Part shown: positions 44,827 through 53,261 of the stretch, one piece after another
Position numbering within the stretch: position 1 is the stretch's first letter
How the letters are laid out: every line of letters begins with the position of its first letter
Assembly (NCBI GenBank): GCA_023251455.1
Contig: JAHEYT010000035.1
Location: 47,987-111,986 of the forward strand
DNA length: 64,000 nt
Direction of reading: 5' to 3'
From: Bacteroidota bacterium
Lineage (GTDB): Bacteria > Bacteroidota > Bacteroidia > Bacteroidales > Prolixibacteraceae
Made by a program: the position numbers and the translations under genes
Notes under the pieces: model-generated
The model's database searches: none
Seen by the model: the letters and a program-made list of their open reading frames with translations, nothing else
What the model was told of the DNA's origin: nothing

Positions 44827-47763
44827 TCAAGCTTTCGGGTTTGCCTGAAACGGCATCCTGGCCATCTTTTCCACTTCGAGGCTCGGAAACCCAAATTCTT
44901 CAACTACTTTGCCAAGCATCAGGTAGACGCCATCACCGCGGAACGGATAATTCTTTAGCGATGGAGGAAAATGCACGGTATCAAATAATTCAGCTTCAGC
45001 ATCGGTAAAGGTTCCAAAGTGCATGATCTCATTTCTTGAGGTATGGACGTATTTGATGGCTACCAAACGGCCTAACATCCGCACGACACGGCCAACGTGA
45101 TTCATCATATTTTTAGCTGTTATTTCTCCCCGGAACTTAGTTTCGAGCATGTCGAAAACAGTCATCGAAACCGGAAAACCCAGCAATTCAATTTCGTCCC
45201 AGGCATCGCCCAAAACTGATTGCTCCAACTTCGGAAGGCTGAATTCACGGGGTTTTGCTTCGAACAGTGCTTTGGTTTTGGCAACCGGAACGGCTTTGTT
45301 TAGCAACATGTGCGCTTTCCACAACAATTCGGCTTTGGATATTCCGGTGAAACGAAGAGCGCCCAAACGGATCAGGATAATCAATTGTTCTTTGGTGATG
45401 GCTGTTCGTTCAATAAAATCGGAAAGAGAGCGGAATTCACCATTTTGCTGCCGTTCGGTTACAATTTCTGAAATGGCCGACTGTTCGAGGTTTTGAACAT
45501 GCACAAAGCCTGTGTAAATGGTTTTGCCGATAATCCGGGTTTCGTTACGGCTTCTGTTTACACAGGGCAATTCGATTTTAGCACCGCAACGTTGCGCTTC
45601 GTTGAAATACACCCAAGTGCGGTAAAATCCACCAAAATTATTGATCACGGCCACCATAAATTCGAGCGGATAATGCGCTTTCAGGAATAAACTTTGGAAA
45701 CTTTCGACTGCATACGAAGCCGAATGTGCCTTGGAAAACGAATACCCGGCAAACGACTCAATCTGGCGCCAAACTTCGCGGGTGATTTCTTCCGAATAGC
45801 CCCGTTCGCGACAATTGCTGAAATACTTGGCCACAATGAGTTGAAACTCTTGTTTTGATCGGGATTTGCCGCTCATGGCACGGCGCAGCACATCGGCTTC
45901 GGCTAAGTCGAGCCCCGCAAAATGGTGGGCAACTTTGATAACATCCTCCTGATAAACCATCACGCCAAAAGTTTCTTCAAGCTGCTCCTTCATTATCGGG
46001 TGCAAATAAGGAATTGAATGTTGGTTGTGAAACCGTTGAATGTACTGCTTCATCATGCCCGATTTAGCCACGCCGGGCCGGATAATGGAACTGGCAGCTA
46101 CCAGCGAAAGGTAATTGTCGCAATGCAATTTCGTGAGCAAACCGCGCATAGCCGGACTTTCAATGTAAAAACAGCCGTTCGTTTCAGCCGTTCGCAATTG
46201 CAATTTGACCTGTTCATCCTGAAAAAAACGCTCAACCTGATGGATATCAACTTCCTCATTCCGATTCTCATGAATAATTTCGACGGCTTCTTTGATGTGC
46301 CCGATGCCGCGCTGGCTCAGGATATCCAGTTTCTCGAAACCCAGATCTTCGGCCATGTGCATGTCCCATTGCGTGGTTGGGAACCCTTTGGGTGGCAAAT
46401 CGAGCGCGGTGTAGTAGGTGAGTGGTTCTTCCGAAATCAGGATTCCACCGGCATGAATACTCCGGAGATTGGGGAAATCAACCATTTGGTCGGACATGGT
46501 TTTAATCAAACGGGTGATCTCGTTCGAATACCGTTCGTCGTTTGGATTATCAACCAGCATATCAATTTCCTCTTTCGGAAGTCCGAACACCTTACCCAGC
46601 TCGCGGGATATGGAGCGGTCTTTAAACGTTGAAGTAGCGCCCAGTAAGGCCACATGGTCACGTCCGTAGCGTTTAAAAATATAATCCTGAATTTGTTCCC
46701 GGTCGCGCCACGAATAATCGATGTCGAAATCGGGCGGAACGCTACGCTTTGGGTTCAGGAAACGCTCAAAATAAAGATTTAACTTAATCGGATCAACATC
46801 GGTTATTTTCAGGCAGTAAGCCACGATGCTGTTGGCGCCGCTGCCACGCCCAACGTGGTAAAACCCGCACGATATGCCGTAGCGGACAATGTCCCAGGCG
46901 ATCAAAAAATACGACGAAAACCCAAGTTTATCAATGATTTCGAGCTCGTGTGCAATTCGCTTTTTTGCTTCCAGATTGTTCTTTCCGTAGCGGTAAACCA
47001 TGCCGTCGAACGCGAGCTTTTCGAGCAAAACTTTGTCTTCTGAAGCTGACTGAGTAAATAGTTTTTTATTCTTGTTTATCTTGAAATCGAAGTTGATGCT
47101 GCAGGCATTCAACAGTTTTTCGGTATTCAGGATAATCTCCGGATGATCCTGAAACTGATACATTAAATCTTTATAATCAATGGTTTCCGGCTGACTGGCA
47201 AACTGATTCTCCTGAAGTTTGCTGATCAGCACATTGTGATCGATGGCTCGAAGTGCTTTGTGCAGAAACTGCCCTTCTTTATTTTTAAAGGTAACCGGCT
47301 GCCAAACAACCAGTTTCTCCGGATATTTGCGGTATTCAGAGGTCAGTAGTTTATTGAGCTGTCTGGACTTGATCCCTGTAAATTCGTTTTCGCGCAGTTC
47401 TCCGGGAGATTTTTTCCCGAAGGGATAAATCACAAATACATGCTTAAATTCCGGAGCATCTGTCGGATAGGATTTTTTCTCCAAATTGTGTTCGGTTTGC
47501 CAGTCATTCAGCTCTTTCAGTCCTTCGCGGTTTTTGGCCAGACCGATGAAAAGCAGATCATCTTCGTTCCGAAACTCGCATCCGGCAATAGATTTTATGC
47601 CTTTTTGCTCTGCTTCTTTCACGAATTCCGGAATACCCATGGTGGTATTAATGTCGGTTAAGGCAATCGTGCTGACAGCGTTCAGGATAGCCAGATCGAG
47701 CAACTCGCCGATACTGAGCGTGCCGTAGTGCAAACTGTAATATGAATGGCAGTTTAAGTACAT
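44827..47763 (-). CDS. Second DNA polymerase III alpha-type polymerase (DnaE2-like, short)
   Basis: 978 aa, shorter than replicative DnaE (about 1200). An N-terminal PHP domain is degenerate (CHSYYSLHYG and LTDINTTMG in place of HLHTHSEYS and TDHGN). The polymerase core has GRGSGANS (306-313) and the catalytic aspartates in PPDFDIDYSWRDR (345, 347, 349). The C-terminus holds helix-hairpin-helix and OB-like regions. It is downstream of a Pol IV gene and opposite an S24 repressor, the arrangement expected of a damage-induced translesion polymerase rather than the main replicase. Confidence 0.88.
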   Translation of the reverse strand: MYLNCHSYYSLHYGTLSIGELLDLAILNAVSTIALTDINTTMGIPEFVKEAEQKGIKSIAGCEFRNEDDLLFIGLAKNREGLKELNDWQTEHNLEKKSYPTDAPEFKHVFVIYPFGKKSPGELRENEFTGIKSRQLNKLLTSEYRKYPEKLVVWQPVTFKNKEGQFLHKALRAIDHNVLISKLQENQFASQPETIDYKDLMYQFQDHPEIILNTEKLLNACSINFDFKINKNKKLFTQSASEDKVLLEKLAFDGMVYRYGKNNLEAKKRIAHELEIIDKLGFSSYFLIAWDIVRYGISCGFYHVGRGSGANSIVAYCLKITDVDPIKLNLYFERFLNPKRSVPPDFDIDYSWRDREQIQDYIFKRYGRDHVALLGATSTFKDRSISRELGKVFGLPKEEIDMLVDNPNDERYSNEITRLIKTMSDQMVDFPNLRSIHAGGILISEEPLTYYTALDLPPKGFPTTQWDMHMAEDLGFEKLDILSQRGIGHIKEAVEIIHENRNEEVDIHQVERFFQDEQVKLQLRTAETNGCFYIESPAMRGLLTKLHCDNYLSLVAASSIIRPGVAKSGMMKQYIQRFHNQHSIPYLHPIMKEQLEETFGVMVYQEDVIKVAHHFAGLDLAEADVLRRAMSGKSRSKQEFQLIVAKYFSNCRERGYSEEITREVWRQIESFAGYSFSKAHSASYAVESFQSLFLKAHYPLEFMVAVINNFGGFYRTWVYFNEAQRCGAKIELPCVNRSRNETRIIGKTIYTGFVHVQNLEQSAISEIVTERQQNGEFRSLSDFIERTAITKEQLIILIRLGALRFTGISKAELLWKAHMLLNKAVPVAKTKALFEAKPREFSLPKLEQSVLGDAWDEIELLGFPVSMTVFDMLETKFRGEITAKNMMNHVGRVVRMLGRLVAIKYVHTSRNEIMHFGTFTDAEAELFDTVHFPPSLKNYPFRGDGVYLMLGKVVEEFGFPSLEVEKMARMPFQANPKA

Positions 47764-47965
47764 AGAAGAGTTTCAAGTTTTAGGTTCAAAGTTCAAAGTT
47801 CCAAGTTGTGGTTTGCGAAGGTTTATTCATTGAATTGTATGATACACCTCCGGGTTTCTGGCACACATTTCAGGACTAAAGTTCTGGTTTATGTTGTTTA
47901 ATGTCCGTCACATCAATGTGATGGCAAAGGATACTGCTCTGATGATTGTTGTGGAATATCCTTTG

Positions 47966-48020
47966 CCGTTGGCTTTAGCCAACGGACATGAAGTTCCTCA
48001 TTCTGTTGGGGCTTTAGCCC
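47966..48020. repeat. Palindromic interspersed repeat between dinB and dnaE2-like gene
   Basis: Two perfect hairpins: CCGTTGGCTTTAGCCAACGG (47966-47985) and GGGCTTTAGCCC (48009-48020). They belong to a class of scattered repeats with a GGCTTTAGCC core. The 47764-47965 stretch before them shows no gene. The second hairpin lies inside the 3' end of the dinB frame. Confidence 0.7.
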
Positions 48021-49188
48021 TTTTAATCTTATCGCTTTTCTCCACTCCCGAAGCGCGGTGGATGGCATTGGAGCCAAAACGCATCCTGATTTGATCCATC
48101 GACAGGTAAAGTTTGATTATTTTGTCATTGTTGTCGAACAAATCGAGTTGCTGAACTCCGCCAATCAATCCGCCCAGTTTAACGCCAATCAGACGGATCA
48201 ACATACGCCGTTCGTACAATCGCCGGAACAATTCGAGCGCGGTACTCATCAGTGTATGGTCGAATGATGTATAGGCAATTTTCTTCTGCAGCGTGTGCGT
48301 GTCGTAATTGGAATAGCGGATTTTTACAGTAATTACGGAAGCCAGTTTCTGCTTTTTACGCATCTTAAAAGCAATTTTTTCGGTCATGTGAATCAGTAAT
48401 CGTTCGAGCATCTGAACGTCAATGGTATCGGTTTCAAAAGTTCGCTCGGTACTGATTGACTTTTCTTCCGAATAGCGAACTACCGGCGACAGATCAATAC
48501 CGTTTGCTTTTTTCCAGATGTCAATTCCTGATTTCCCGAGCACATGTTGTATCATTTCAGGAGGAATGTCACTCAGAGTTTGAATGGTGTACACGCCCAT
48601 CGAATGAAGCAGTTGGCGGGTTCTGTCACCCACACCGGGAATTTTCCTGATCGGAAGCGGATTGAGAAACGGTTGTACCAAATCGCGCGGCACTTCTTTT
48701 TCTCCATTTGGTTTGGCTTCTCCGGTGGCAATTTTCGATACGGTTTTATTCACCGACAATCCGAATGAAATGGGTAATCCGGTTTCGCTGATGATGCGGT
48801 TTCGCAATTCGTGTGTCCATTTATACGAACCAATAAAACGGTCCATTCCTGAAATGTCGAGGTAATGCTCGTCAATCGAAGCTTTTTCGTACACAGGGGC
48901 GTAAGCGGCAATCACGTCGGTTACCAGCCGGGATTTTCTGCTGTACTCGTCCATATCGCCGCGAATTACAATTGCGTCACCACAAAGATTCAATGCCATT
49001 CGCATGGGCATAGCCGAATGAACGCCAAATCGTCGCGCTTCGTAGCTACAACTGGCTACCACACCGCGGTCGGACAGTCCGCCAATAATAACGGGTTTGC
49101 CAATTAAAGCTGAATTCATCAGCCGCTCTACCGATACAAAAAATGTATCGAGATCGAGATGTACTATGGTGTTATTTTGAAAGTTCAT
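47998..49188 (-). CDS. dinB: Y-family DNA polymerase IV
   Basis: 396 aa. Catalytic acids: Asp12 in VHLDLDTFF and Asp106-Glu107 in ASIDEHYLD. The fingers and little-finger parts follow (NKTVSKIATGEAKPNG, IPGVGDRTRQLLHSMG). QLDLF at 347-351 is a clean beta-clamp binding motif. The final dozen residues (SDKIKRAKAPTE) are translated from an interspersed repeat, so the natural C-terminus was probably shorter or different. It would copy past DNA lesions. The dnaE2-like gene lies downstream on the same strand, and an S24 repressor is divergent upstream. Confidence 0.93.
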   Translation of the reverse strand: MNFQNNTIVHLDLDTFFVSVERLMNSALIGKPVIIGGLSDRGVVASCSYEARRFGVHSAMPMRMALNLCGDAIVIRGDMDEYSRKSRLVTDVIAAYAPVYEKASIDEHYLDISGMDRFIGSYKWTHELRNRIISETGLPISFGLSVNKTVSKIATGEAKPNGEKEVPRDLVQPFLNPLPIRKIPGVGDRTRQLLHSMGVYTIQTLSDIPPEMIQHVLGKSGIDIWKKANGIDLSPVVRYSEEKSISTERTFETDTIDVQMLERLLIHMTEKIAFKMRKKQKLASVITVKIRYSNYDTHTLQKKIAYTSFDHTLMSTALELFRRLYERRMLIRLIGVKLGGLIGGVQQLDLFDNNDKIIKLYLSMDQIRMRFGSNAIHRASGVEKSDKIKRAKAPTE

Positions 49189-49207
49189 TGTGTTTATTTT
49201 TATCCAT

Positions 49208-49308
49208 CATAGGACTCTGTTTCACTGCGTCCTATGCTTTTACATATCGGGGCTTTGCCCCTTTACCAGTAATAGAAGTTCTGAAAGGACGACCTGTAAT
49301 AGCACAGG
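49208..49308. repeat. Hairpin-rich interspersed repeat in the dinB-repressor intergenic region
   Basis: Three small palindromes in a row: CATAGGAC...GTCCTATG (49208-49236), GGGGCTTTGCCCC (49249-49261) and CCTGT...ACAGG (49293-49308). The middle unit is related to the repeat at 48009-48020. The stretch separates the divergent dinB and repressor promoters. Confidence 0.6.
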
Positions 49309-49358
49309 GTGATTAATCCTGTGAATCAAATTTCAGCATCAAAAAAAATGCTCAATTT

Positions 49359-49389
49359 TTTGTCATTCAGAACCAAATTTGTATTTTTG
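49359..49389 (+). promoter_or_regulatory. Promoter of the XRE/S24 repressor gene
   Basis: A perfect Bacteroidota promoter: -33 TTTG at 49359-49362, 19 bp spacer, -7 TATTTTTG at 49382-49389. The leader to the ATG at 49450 is about 54 nt. Confidence 0.75.
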
Positions 49390-49429
49390 ATTGTTTTTTA
49401 ATCAAATATTACGATTGTAATTTAATCAA
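49389..49429 (+). promoter_or_regulatory. Tandem operator-like repeats, probable repressor binding sites
   Basis: GATTGTTTTTTAATCAA at 49389-49405 and GATTGTAATTTAATCAA at 49413-49429 are 17-bp direct repeats with 15 of 17 bases alike, starts 24 bp apart. Each has GATT/AATC dyad arms. The first begins on the last base of the -7 box and covers the transcription start, as expected of autorepression. Confidence 0.65.
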
Positions 49430-49449
49430 TTACTTTTAAACTTCCAAGC

Positions 49450-50253
49450 ATGTATTTCGATTCGAACATTAAATTTTTGCGAACCCGGAAGAAACTGACG
49501 CAGGATCAGCTTTCCGTCGCATTGGATATTAAACGATCAACCCTGAATAATTACGAGAATGGAATTTCAGGGCCAAGTATTCAGTCACTGGTTATTTTGT
49601 CTGATTATTTTCATGTGGCTATTGACACGCTATTGCGGGTTGATTTGGCCAAACTTCAGGAACGTCAGCTCTACGAACTCGAACACGGTCAGGATGTTTT
49701 CGTGAAAGGCAGCAATCTGCGCGTGATGGCCACCACAGTTGACCGGATGAACCGTGATAACATCGAATTGGTTTCGGAAAAAGCCAAGGCTGGATATACC
49801 AATGGGTTTTCCGATCCGGAGTATATTTCGGAATTGCCGGTTTTTCAGCTTCCGTTTTTGTCGTCGGAACGAAAATACCGGACTTTCCAGATCAGTGGCG
49901 ACTCGATGCTGCCCATTCCGGATGGCGCTTGGATTACTGGCGAATTTGTTCAGGACTGGAGCGAAATCAAAACCGGAGAAATGTATGTGGTGCTGACTTT
50001 AAACGAAGGTCTGGTTTTCAAGCAACTGAAAAATGAATTGGCCGAACGTGGCTGTTTTCAACTGATTTCGCTCAATACAGCTTACCAACCGTACGAATTG
50101 GCAGCAACCGAAATTCGCGAAGTTTGGAAATTTGTGCATTATATCAGCAGGGAAGTAACTGAATCGCAATTGACTGATAGTCAAATAGCTCTTCAGTTAA
50201 AAATATTGACCGAAGAAATTAGTCAGTTGAAACAACGTATTGAAAGTCATTAA
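49450..50253 (+). CDS. XRE-family repressor with S24 (LexA/CI-like) autoprotease domain
   Basis: 267 aa. An N-terminal helix-turn-helix (LTQDQLSVALDIKRSTLNNYENG, residues 16-38) is linked to an S24 peptidase domain with Ser152 in ISGDSM and Lys191 in LVFKQLK. Ala114-Gly115 (KAKAGYTNG) is well placed to be the self-cleavage bond, 37 residues before the serine as in LexA-type proteins. The C-terminus is a short coiled coil. Cleavage on RecA-ssDNA filaments would relieve repression of itself and probably of the dinB/dnaE2-like pair. It plays a LexA-like role, though it has a phage-CI-like HTH. Confidence 0.88.
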   Translation: MYFDSNIKFLRTRKKLTQDQLSVALDIKRSTLNNYENGISGPSIQSLVILSDYFHVAIDTLLRVDLAKLQERQLYELEHGQDVFVKGSNLRVMATTVDRMNRDNIELVSEKAKAGYTNGFSDPEYISELPVFQLPFLSSERKYRTFQISGDSMLPIPDGAWITGEFVQDWSEIKTGEMYVVLTLNEGLVFKQLKNELAERGCFQLISLNTAYQPYELAATEIREVWKFVHYISREVTESQLTDSQIALQLKILTEEISQLKQRIESH

Positions 50254-50328
50254 TAACTTGTGCTTTATGTTCTACGTATAGTGATTTACACCGTTTGGGA
50301 TAATTAATGATTCCAAATCGAAACCATT

Positions 50329-50661
50329 GTGAAAGTAATCATCGCGTTATTGCTTTTTTTTCTTCTTTGGGCACCAAGAATATTATGTGTCTTTTTTAGT
50401 GGTTTAGTTCTACTTCTGGGAGATTTTGCACCCGCATTATTAGTTATTGTTTTACTAGTCCTCTCATGGAGGTGGTCGTTCATTGGTGGCATCATATTTT
50501 TAGTAGCAGAAATAGCATATATGGTGAGTACAGATCATTGGGATGCTATGATTTATATTCCGTTATTTTTGATAAGTGTTCTTTTTCTTCTAAGTTGGCT
50601 TTTCAGGGACAAGATAAGAAACGCTCAGGAATTCTTTTGGTGGGGAGAGAATAAAGAATAA
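50329..50661 (+). CDS. Small hydrophobic membrane protein of unknown function
   Basis: 110 aa, GTG start. Three to four membrane helices (KVIIALLLFFLLWAPRILCVFFSGL, APALLVIVLLVLSW, WSFIGGIIFLVAEIAYMVS, MIYIPLFLISVLFLLSWLF) and a short charged end. I recognise no family. A frameshifted small membrane gene follows at 37 bp, and the two look like a pair. Confidence 0.65.
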   Translation: MKVIIALLLFFLLWAPRILCVFFSGLVLLLGDFAPALLVIVLLVLSWRWSFIGGIIFLVAEIAYMVSTDHWDAMIYIPLFLISVLFLLSWLFRDKIRNAQEFFWWGENKE

Positions 50662-50697
50662 TCAGGCATTGTCTTTACGAAGATAAATCGATACGTT

Positions 50698-50893
50698 ATG
50701 AATCCATTTACAAAAATTGCATCAGTTTTTTTTCGGGATAATAGCCTTGCTCCATCTTTTGCGGCTGACATTCTTTCATTTGGAGGTAGTAGTTGGTGGT
50801 TATCAAGTACCTTTATGGATAAGCATAGTTGGATTTGTTATTACTGCTGTTCTTTGTATTGGGTTATGGAAAGAGGCCAATAGGAGGTTATAG
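50698..50893 (+). pseudogene. Frameshifted small membrane protein gene (8-T tract)
   Basis: The ATG frame runs MNPFTKIASVFF and then turns into low-quality sequence. Removing one T from the 8-T run at 50726-50733 gives a continuous 64-residue protein: after MNPFTKIASVFF comes GIIALLHLLRLTFFHLEVVV, then GGYQVPLWISIVGFVITAVL and CIGLWKEANRRL, with a stop at 50891-50893. The restored chain has two convincing membrane helices joined by the polar HLEVVVGGYQVP, which the present frame destroys. This is either a true frameshift mutation, a homopolymer sequencing error, or slippage decoding. Confidence 0.7.
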
Positions 50894-50992
50894 AAATTTT
50901 ATTGGAATCACATTTGTTGCAATAATTCATTCCGGAAATTCATTTTTGCATAACTATGAATGTTTCTGGAGATTCTTCTTGTTGTGTAATCC

Positions 50993-51023
50993 ATTGTTTT
51001 AGCCGCCATCATTCATACCTTTG
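50993..51023 (+). promoter_or_regulatory. Promoter of the ferredoxin-nitroreductase gene
   Basis: -33 ATTG (50993-50996), 19 bp spacer, -7 TACCTTTG (51016-51023), leader about 14 nt to the ATG at 51044. Confidence 0.65.
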
Positions 51024-51043
51024 CATTTTAAAATCTGATTGTT

Positions 51044-51877
51044 ATGCCATTCATTAAACTCGAAAAATGCACCCGTTGCCTGAAGTGTGTCAAGGATTGT
51101 CCGGCCCAAGCCATTACCATCGAAACCGGAGAAATTGCCGACACTTGTATTCATTGCGGGCATTGTGTGGCTATTTGTCCTGAAATGGCTGTGCGTCCCG
51201 ATTTTGGTGATGTATTTCTGTTACAACCTCATACGGTGACTCCCAAGGATTTCAGGAATTTAACTTCTGAAATACGGTCGTGCCGGAGCTATTTGCCGAA
51301 AGATGTTCCTGATGCTGTTTTGCTTCAACTGGTTGATAATATGAAACATTATCCCTCGGCAAACAATGCCCGGTCTTTGCAGATCTCTGTTGTTCGTTCG
51401 AAAGAAAAAGTCAAACTTTTAAATGACCTGACCGAAGAAGCTTTGATTAAGATGTTCAGCTTTATTACTTCACCCTGGGTTAGTCCGTTTATCCGGATTT
51501 TTGCCCCATCGATAAATATCAGCAAGCTTAAACGATACAAAGCTTCTTTTATTGAAAAGCAAAAAACAAATGATTCGCAGATTTGCCATCACGCTCCGGC
51601 TGTTCTGCTGTTTCATGGCGAAGTTTCGAACAGTGAAATGGCCGAAGCTGATGCCAATATTTGGGCAACTTATACCTCTATTTATGCCAATACTTTAGGT
51701 CTGAATACTTGTTTCAATGGGTTTATTGTGAAGGCGATGGGAAAAAAGAGTAAACTGAATTCCCACTTTAAAGTGCCATCAAATCACAAAGTCTATGCTT
51801 CACTATTGGTTGGTTATCCAAAAGTGAAATACAGGAATGAGGCTTCAAGACAAAGCCCAATTGTGGTTTTGCTTTAA
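51044..51877 (+). CDS. Ferredoxin-nitroreductase fusion
   Basis: 277 aa. Two [4Fe-4S] motifs lie in the first 55 residues (CTRCLKCVKDCP and CIHCGHCVAICP). The rest is a nitroreductase-like flavin domain (RSCRSYLPKDVPDAVLLQLVDNM, PSANNARSLQISVV, ANTLGLNTCFNGF, LLVGYPKVKYRN). Such fusions pass electrons from ferredoxin to an FMN site to reduce nitro, quinone or other acceptors. The physiological substrate is unknown. It has its own promoter. Confidence 0.88.
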   Translation: MPFIKLEKCTRCLKCVKDCPAQAITIETGEIADTCIHCGHCVAICPEMAVRPDFGDVFLLQPHTVTPKDFRNLTSEIRSCRSYLPKDVPDAVLLQLVDNMKHYPSANNARSLQISVVRSKEKVKLLNDLTEEALIKMFSFITSPWVSPFIRIFAPSINISKLKRYKASFIEKQKTNDSQICHHAPAVLLFHGEVSNSEMAEADANIWATYTSIYANTLGLNTCFNGFIVKAMGKKSKLNSHFKVPSNHKVYASLLVGYPKVKYRNEASRQSPIVVLL

Positions 51878-51982
51878 AATTAAGCGATGTTGAACTCCAG
51901 TGGAAATTTGGACTTGCCACCTTTCAGTTACATTTGCTAAGGTGATGATTTTCATTGTGAAAATGATTAATTTGTATTTGCA

Positions 51983-53065
51983 ATGACCACACTATTTGAT
52001 TTTGGAATCTCGCAGGAAGATCCGCAGTCGGAACTGCTGGTGTTGGATATTCACGCAAACGATCGGATTCTTTCACTGGCCAGTGCCGGTGAAGTGCCAC
52101 TGGCATTGTTGGCGCTTCGGGATGGCATCTCGGTGAAAGCTGTTGATATTTCGGAGTCGCAGGTAAAACTTTGCCGGTTAAAAATTGCGACTGCCTTGCA
52201 TCTTGAATTTCCTCTGAACGGACAATTTTTGGGTTATGCCACATTGGATAAAAAGAAAAGAAATGGAATCTACCATCAGCTTATCAGGCCAAAGCTGAGT
52301 TCTGAAGATGCCTTATTTTGGGACCTTAACATTCGGTTCGTTGAAAGGGGAATTATCAATGCCGGTCGTTTTGAGCAGTATATCAGTAAAATGAGATTTG
52401 TTGCCAATTTGATTATTGGCCGGAATAATCTACACAAACTCATTGAATGCAAAACGCTGGACGAGCAAATCCATGTTTTCAATACGAATATTTCAACACG
52501 AAAAAGCTTGCGGTTGTTGTTTAAAATTGCATTTCATCCTTCGGTGTATAAAAAACATGGACTTCAGGAACAGGCTTTAATTCATGCCGGAAAAACTACC
52601 GGAGAGCGCTTTTATAGCCGGTTTCAGGACTTTTGCACTTCGGGTTTAGCATCGCATAATTATTTCCTGCAATATTTTCTAACCGGAAGTTGCATCAAAA
52701 GCGAAGCTTTTCCTGAGTATCTGCAGCCTGAAAATAAAAGGAGGCTAGTCAGCAACCTGGAGCGATTCGAACTGGAACCAATTTCAATTCAGAATGCCAT
52801 TCGTGAAAAAGGGGAGGGTTACTACAATAAATTTCATCTTTCGAACATTGGCGACTGGCTAAGCGAAGAACAATTTCTTGAATTGAGAGCCCTGCTGAAA
52901 GCAAAATGCATCTCCGATACCCGAATATGTTATCGTTTTCTACAGAAAAACCATTTTTCCGGATTAGCAGATGACGTTTTTAAGATTGATCAGTCTTTTT
53001 CAGATTTGGTTATGAATAACGACCGTTTTCCTTTTTATACTATCCTTGCGATATCCCTTCGGTGA
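51983..53065 (+). CDS. DUF3419 protein, BtaA-like SAM:diacylglycerol aminocarboxypropyltransferase
   Basis: 360 aa. It opens with LFDFGISQEDPQSELLVL and the SAM-binding segment RILSLASAGEVPLALLAL plus KAVDISESQVKLCRLK, the pattern of DUF3419/BtaA. BtaA moves the 3-amino-3-carboxypropyl group of SAM to diacylglycerol, the first step to betaine lipids. The partner methyltransferase BtaB is not adjacent, so the product may be a homoserine lipid or something else. The next genes are an unknown lipoprotein and a radical SAM enzyme on the same strand. Confidence 0.78.
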   Translation: MTTLFDFGISQEDPQSELLVLDIHANDRILSLASAGEVPLALLALRDGISVKAVDISESQVKLCRLKIATALHLEFPLNGQFLGYATLDKKKRNGIYHQLIRPKLSSEDALFWDLNIRFVERGIINAGRFEQYISKMRFVANLIIGRNNLHKLIECKTLDEQIHVFNTNISTRKSLRLLFKIAFHPSVYKKHGLQEQALIHAGKTTGERFYSRFQDFCTSGLASHNYFLQYFLTGSCIKSEAFPEYLQPENKRRLVSNLERFELEPISIQNAIREKGEGYYNKFHLSNIGDWLSEEQFLELRALLKAKCISDTRICYRFLQKNHFSGLADDVFKIDQSFSDLVMNNDRFPFYTILAISLR

Positions 53066-53261
53066 TAAAGATGTGAGAGCGTTTATCCACAGTCTTTTTA
53101 TGGAGATTGATTCTGATTTATAACCTTAATATTGAATCATTTACCCAATAATAATCGTAAAGCACACAGGGTTGTTCTTGATGTATATTCTTGCATTTCG
53201 AGCCTTGTTGAAGGTTAATTCTTTCTCATTGAGATTTTTTTTAACTTAAACCTTTCCATCC

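Noticed and set aside
46018..46632. 204-codon plus-strand frame inside the dnaE2-like gene
   Set aside because: Antisense shadow of the polymerase; no own signals.
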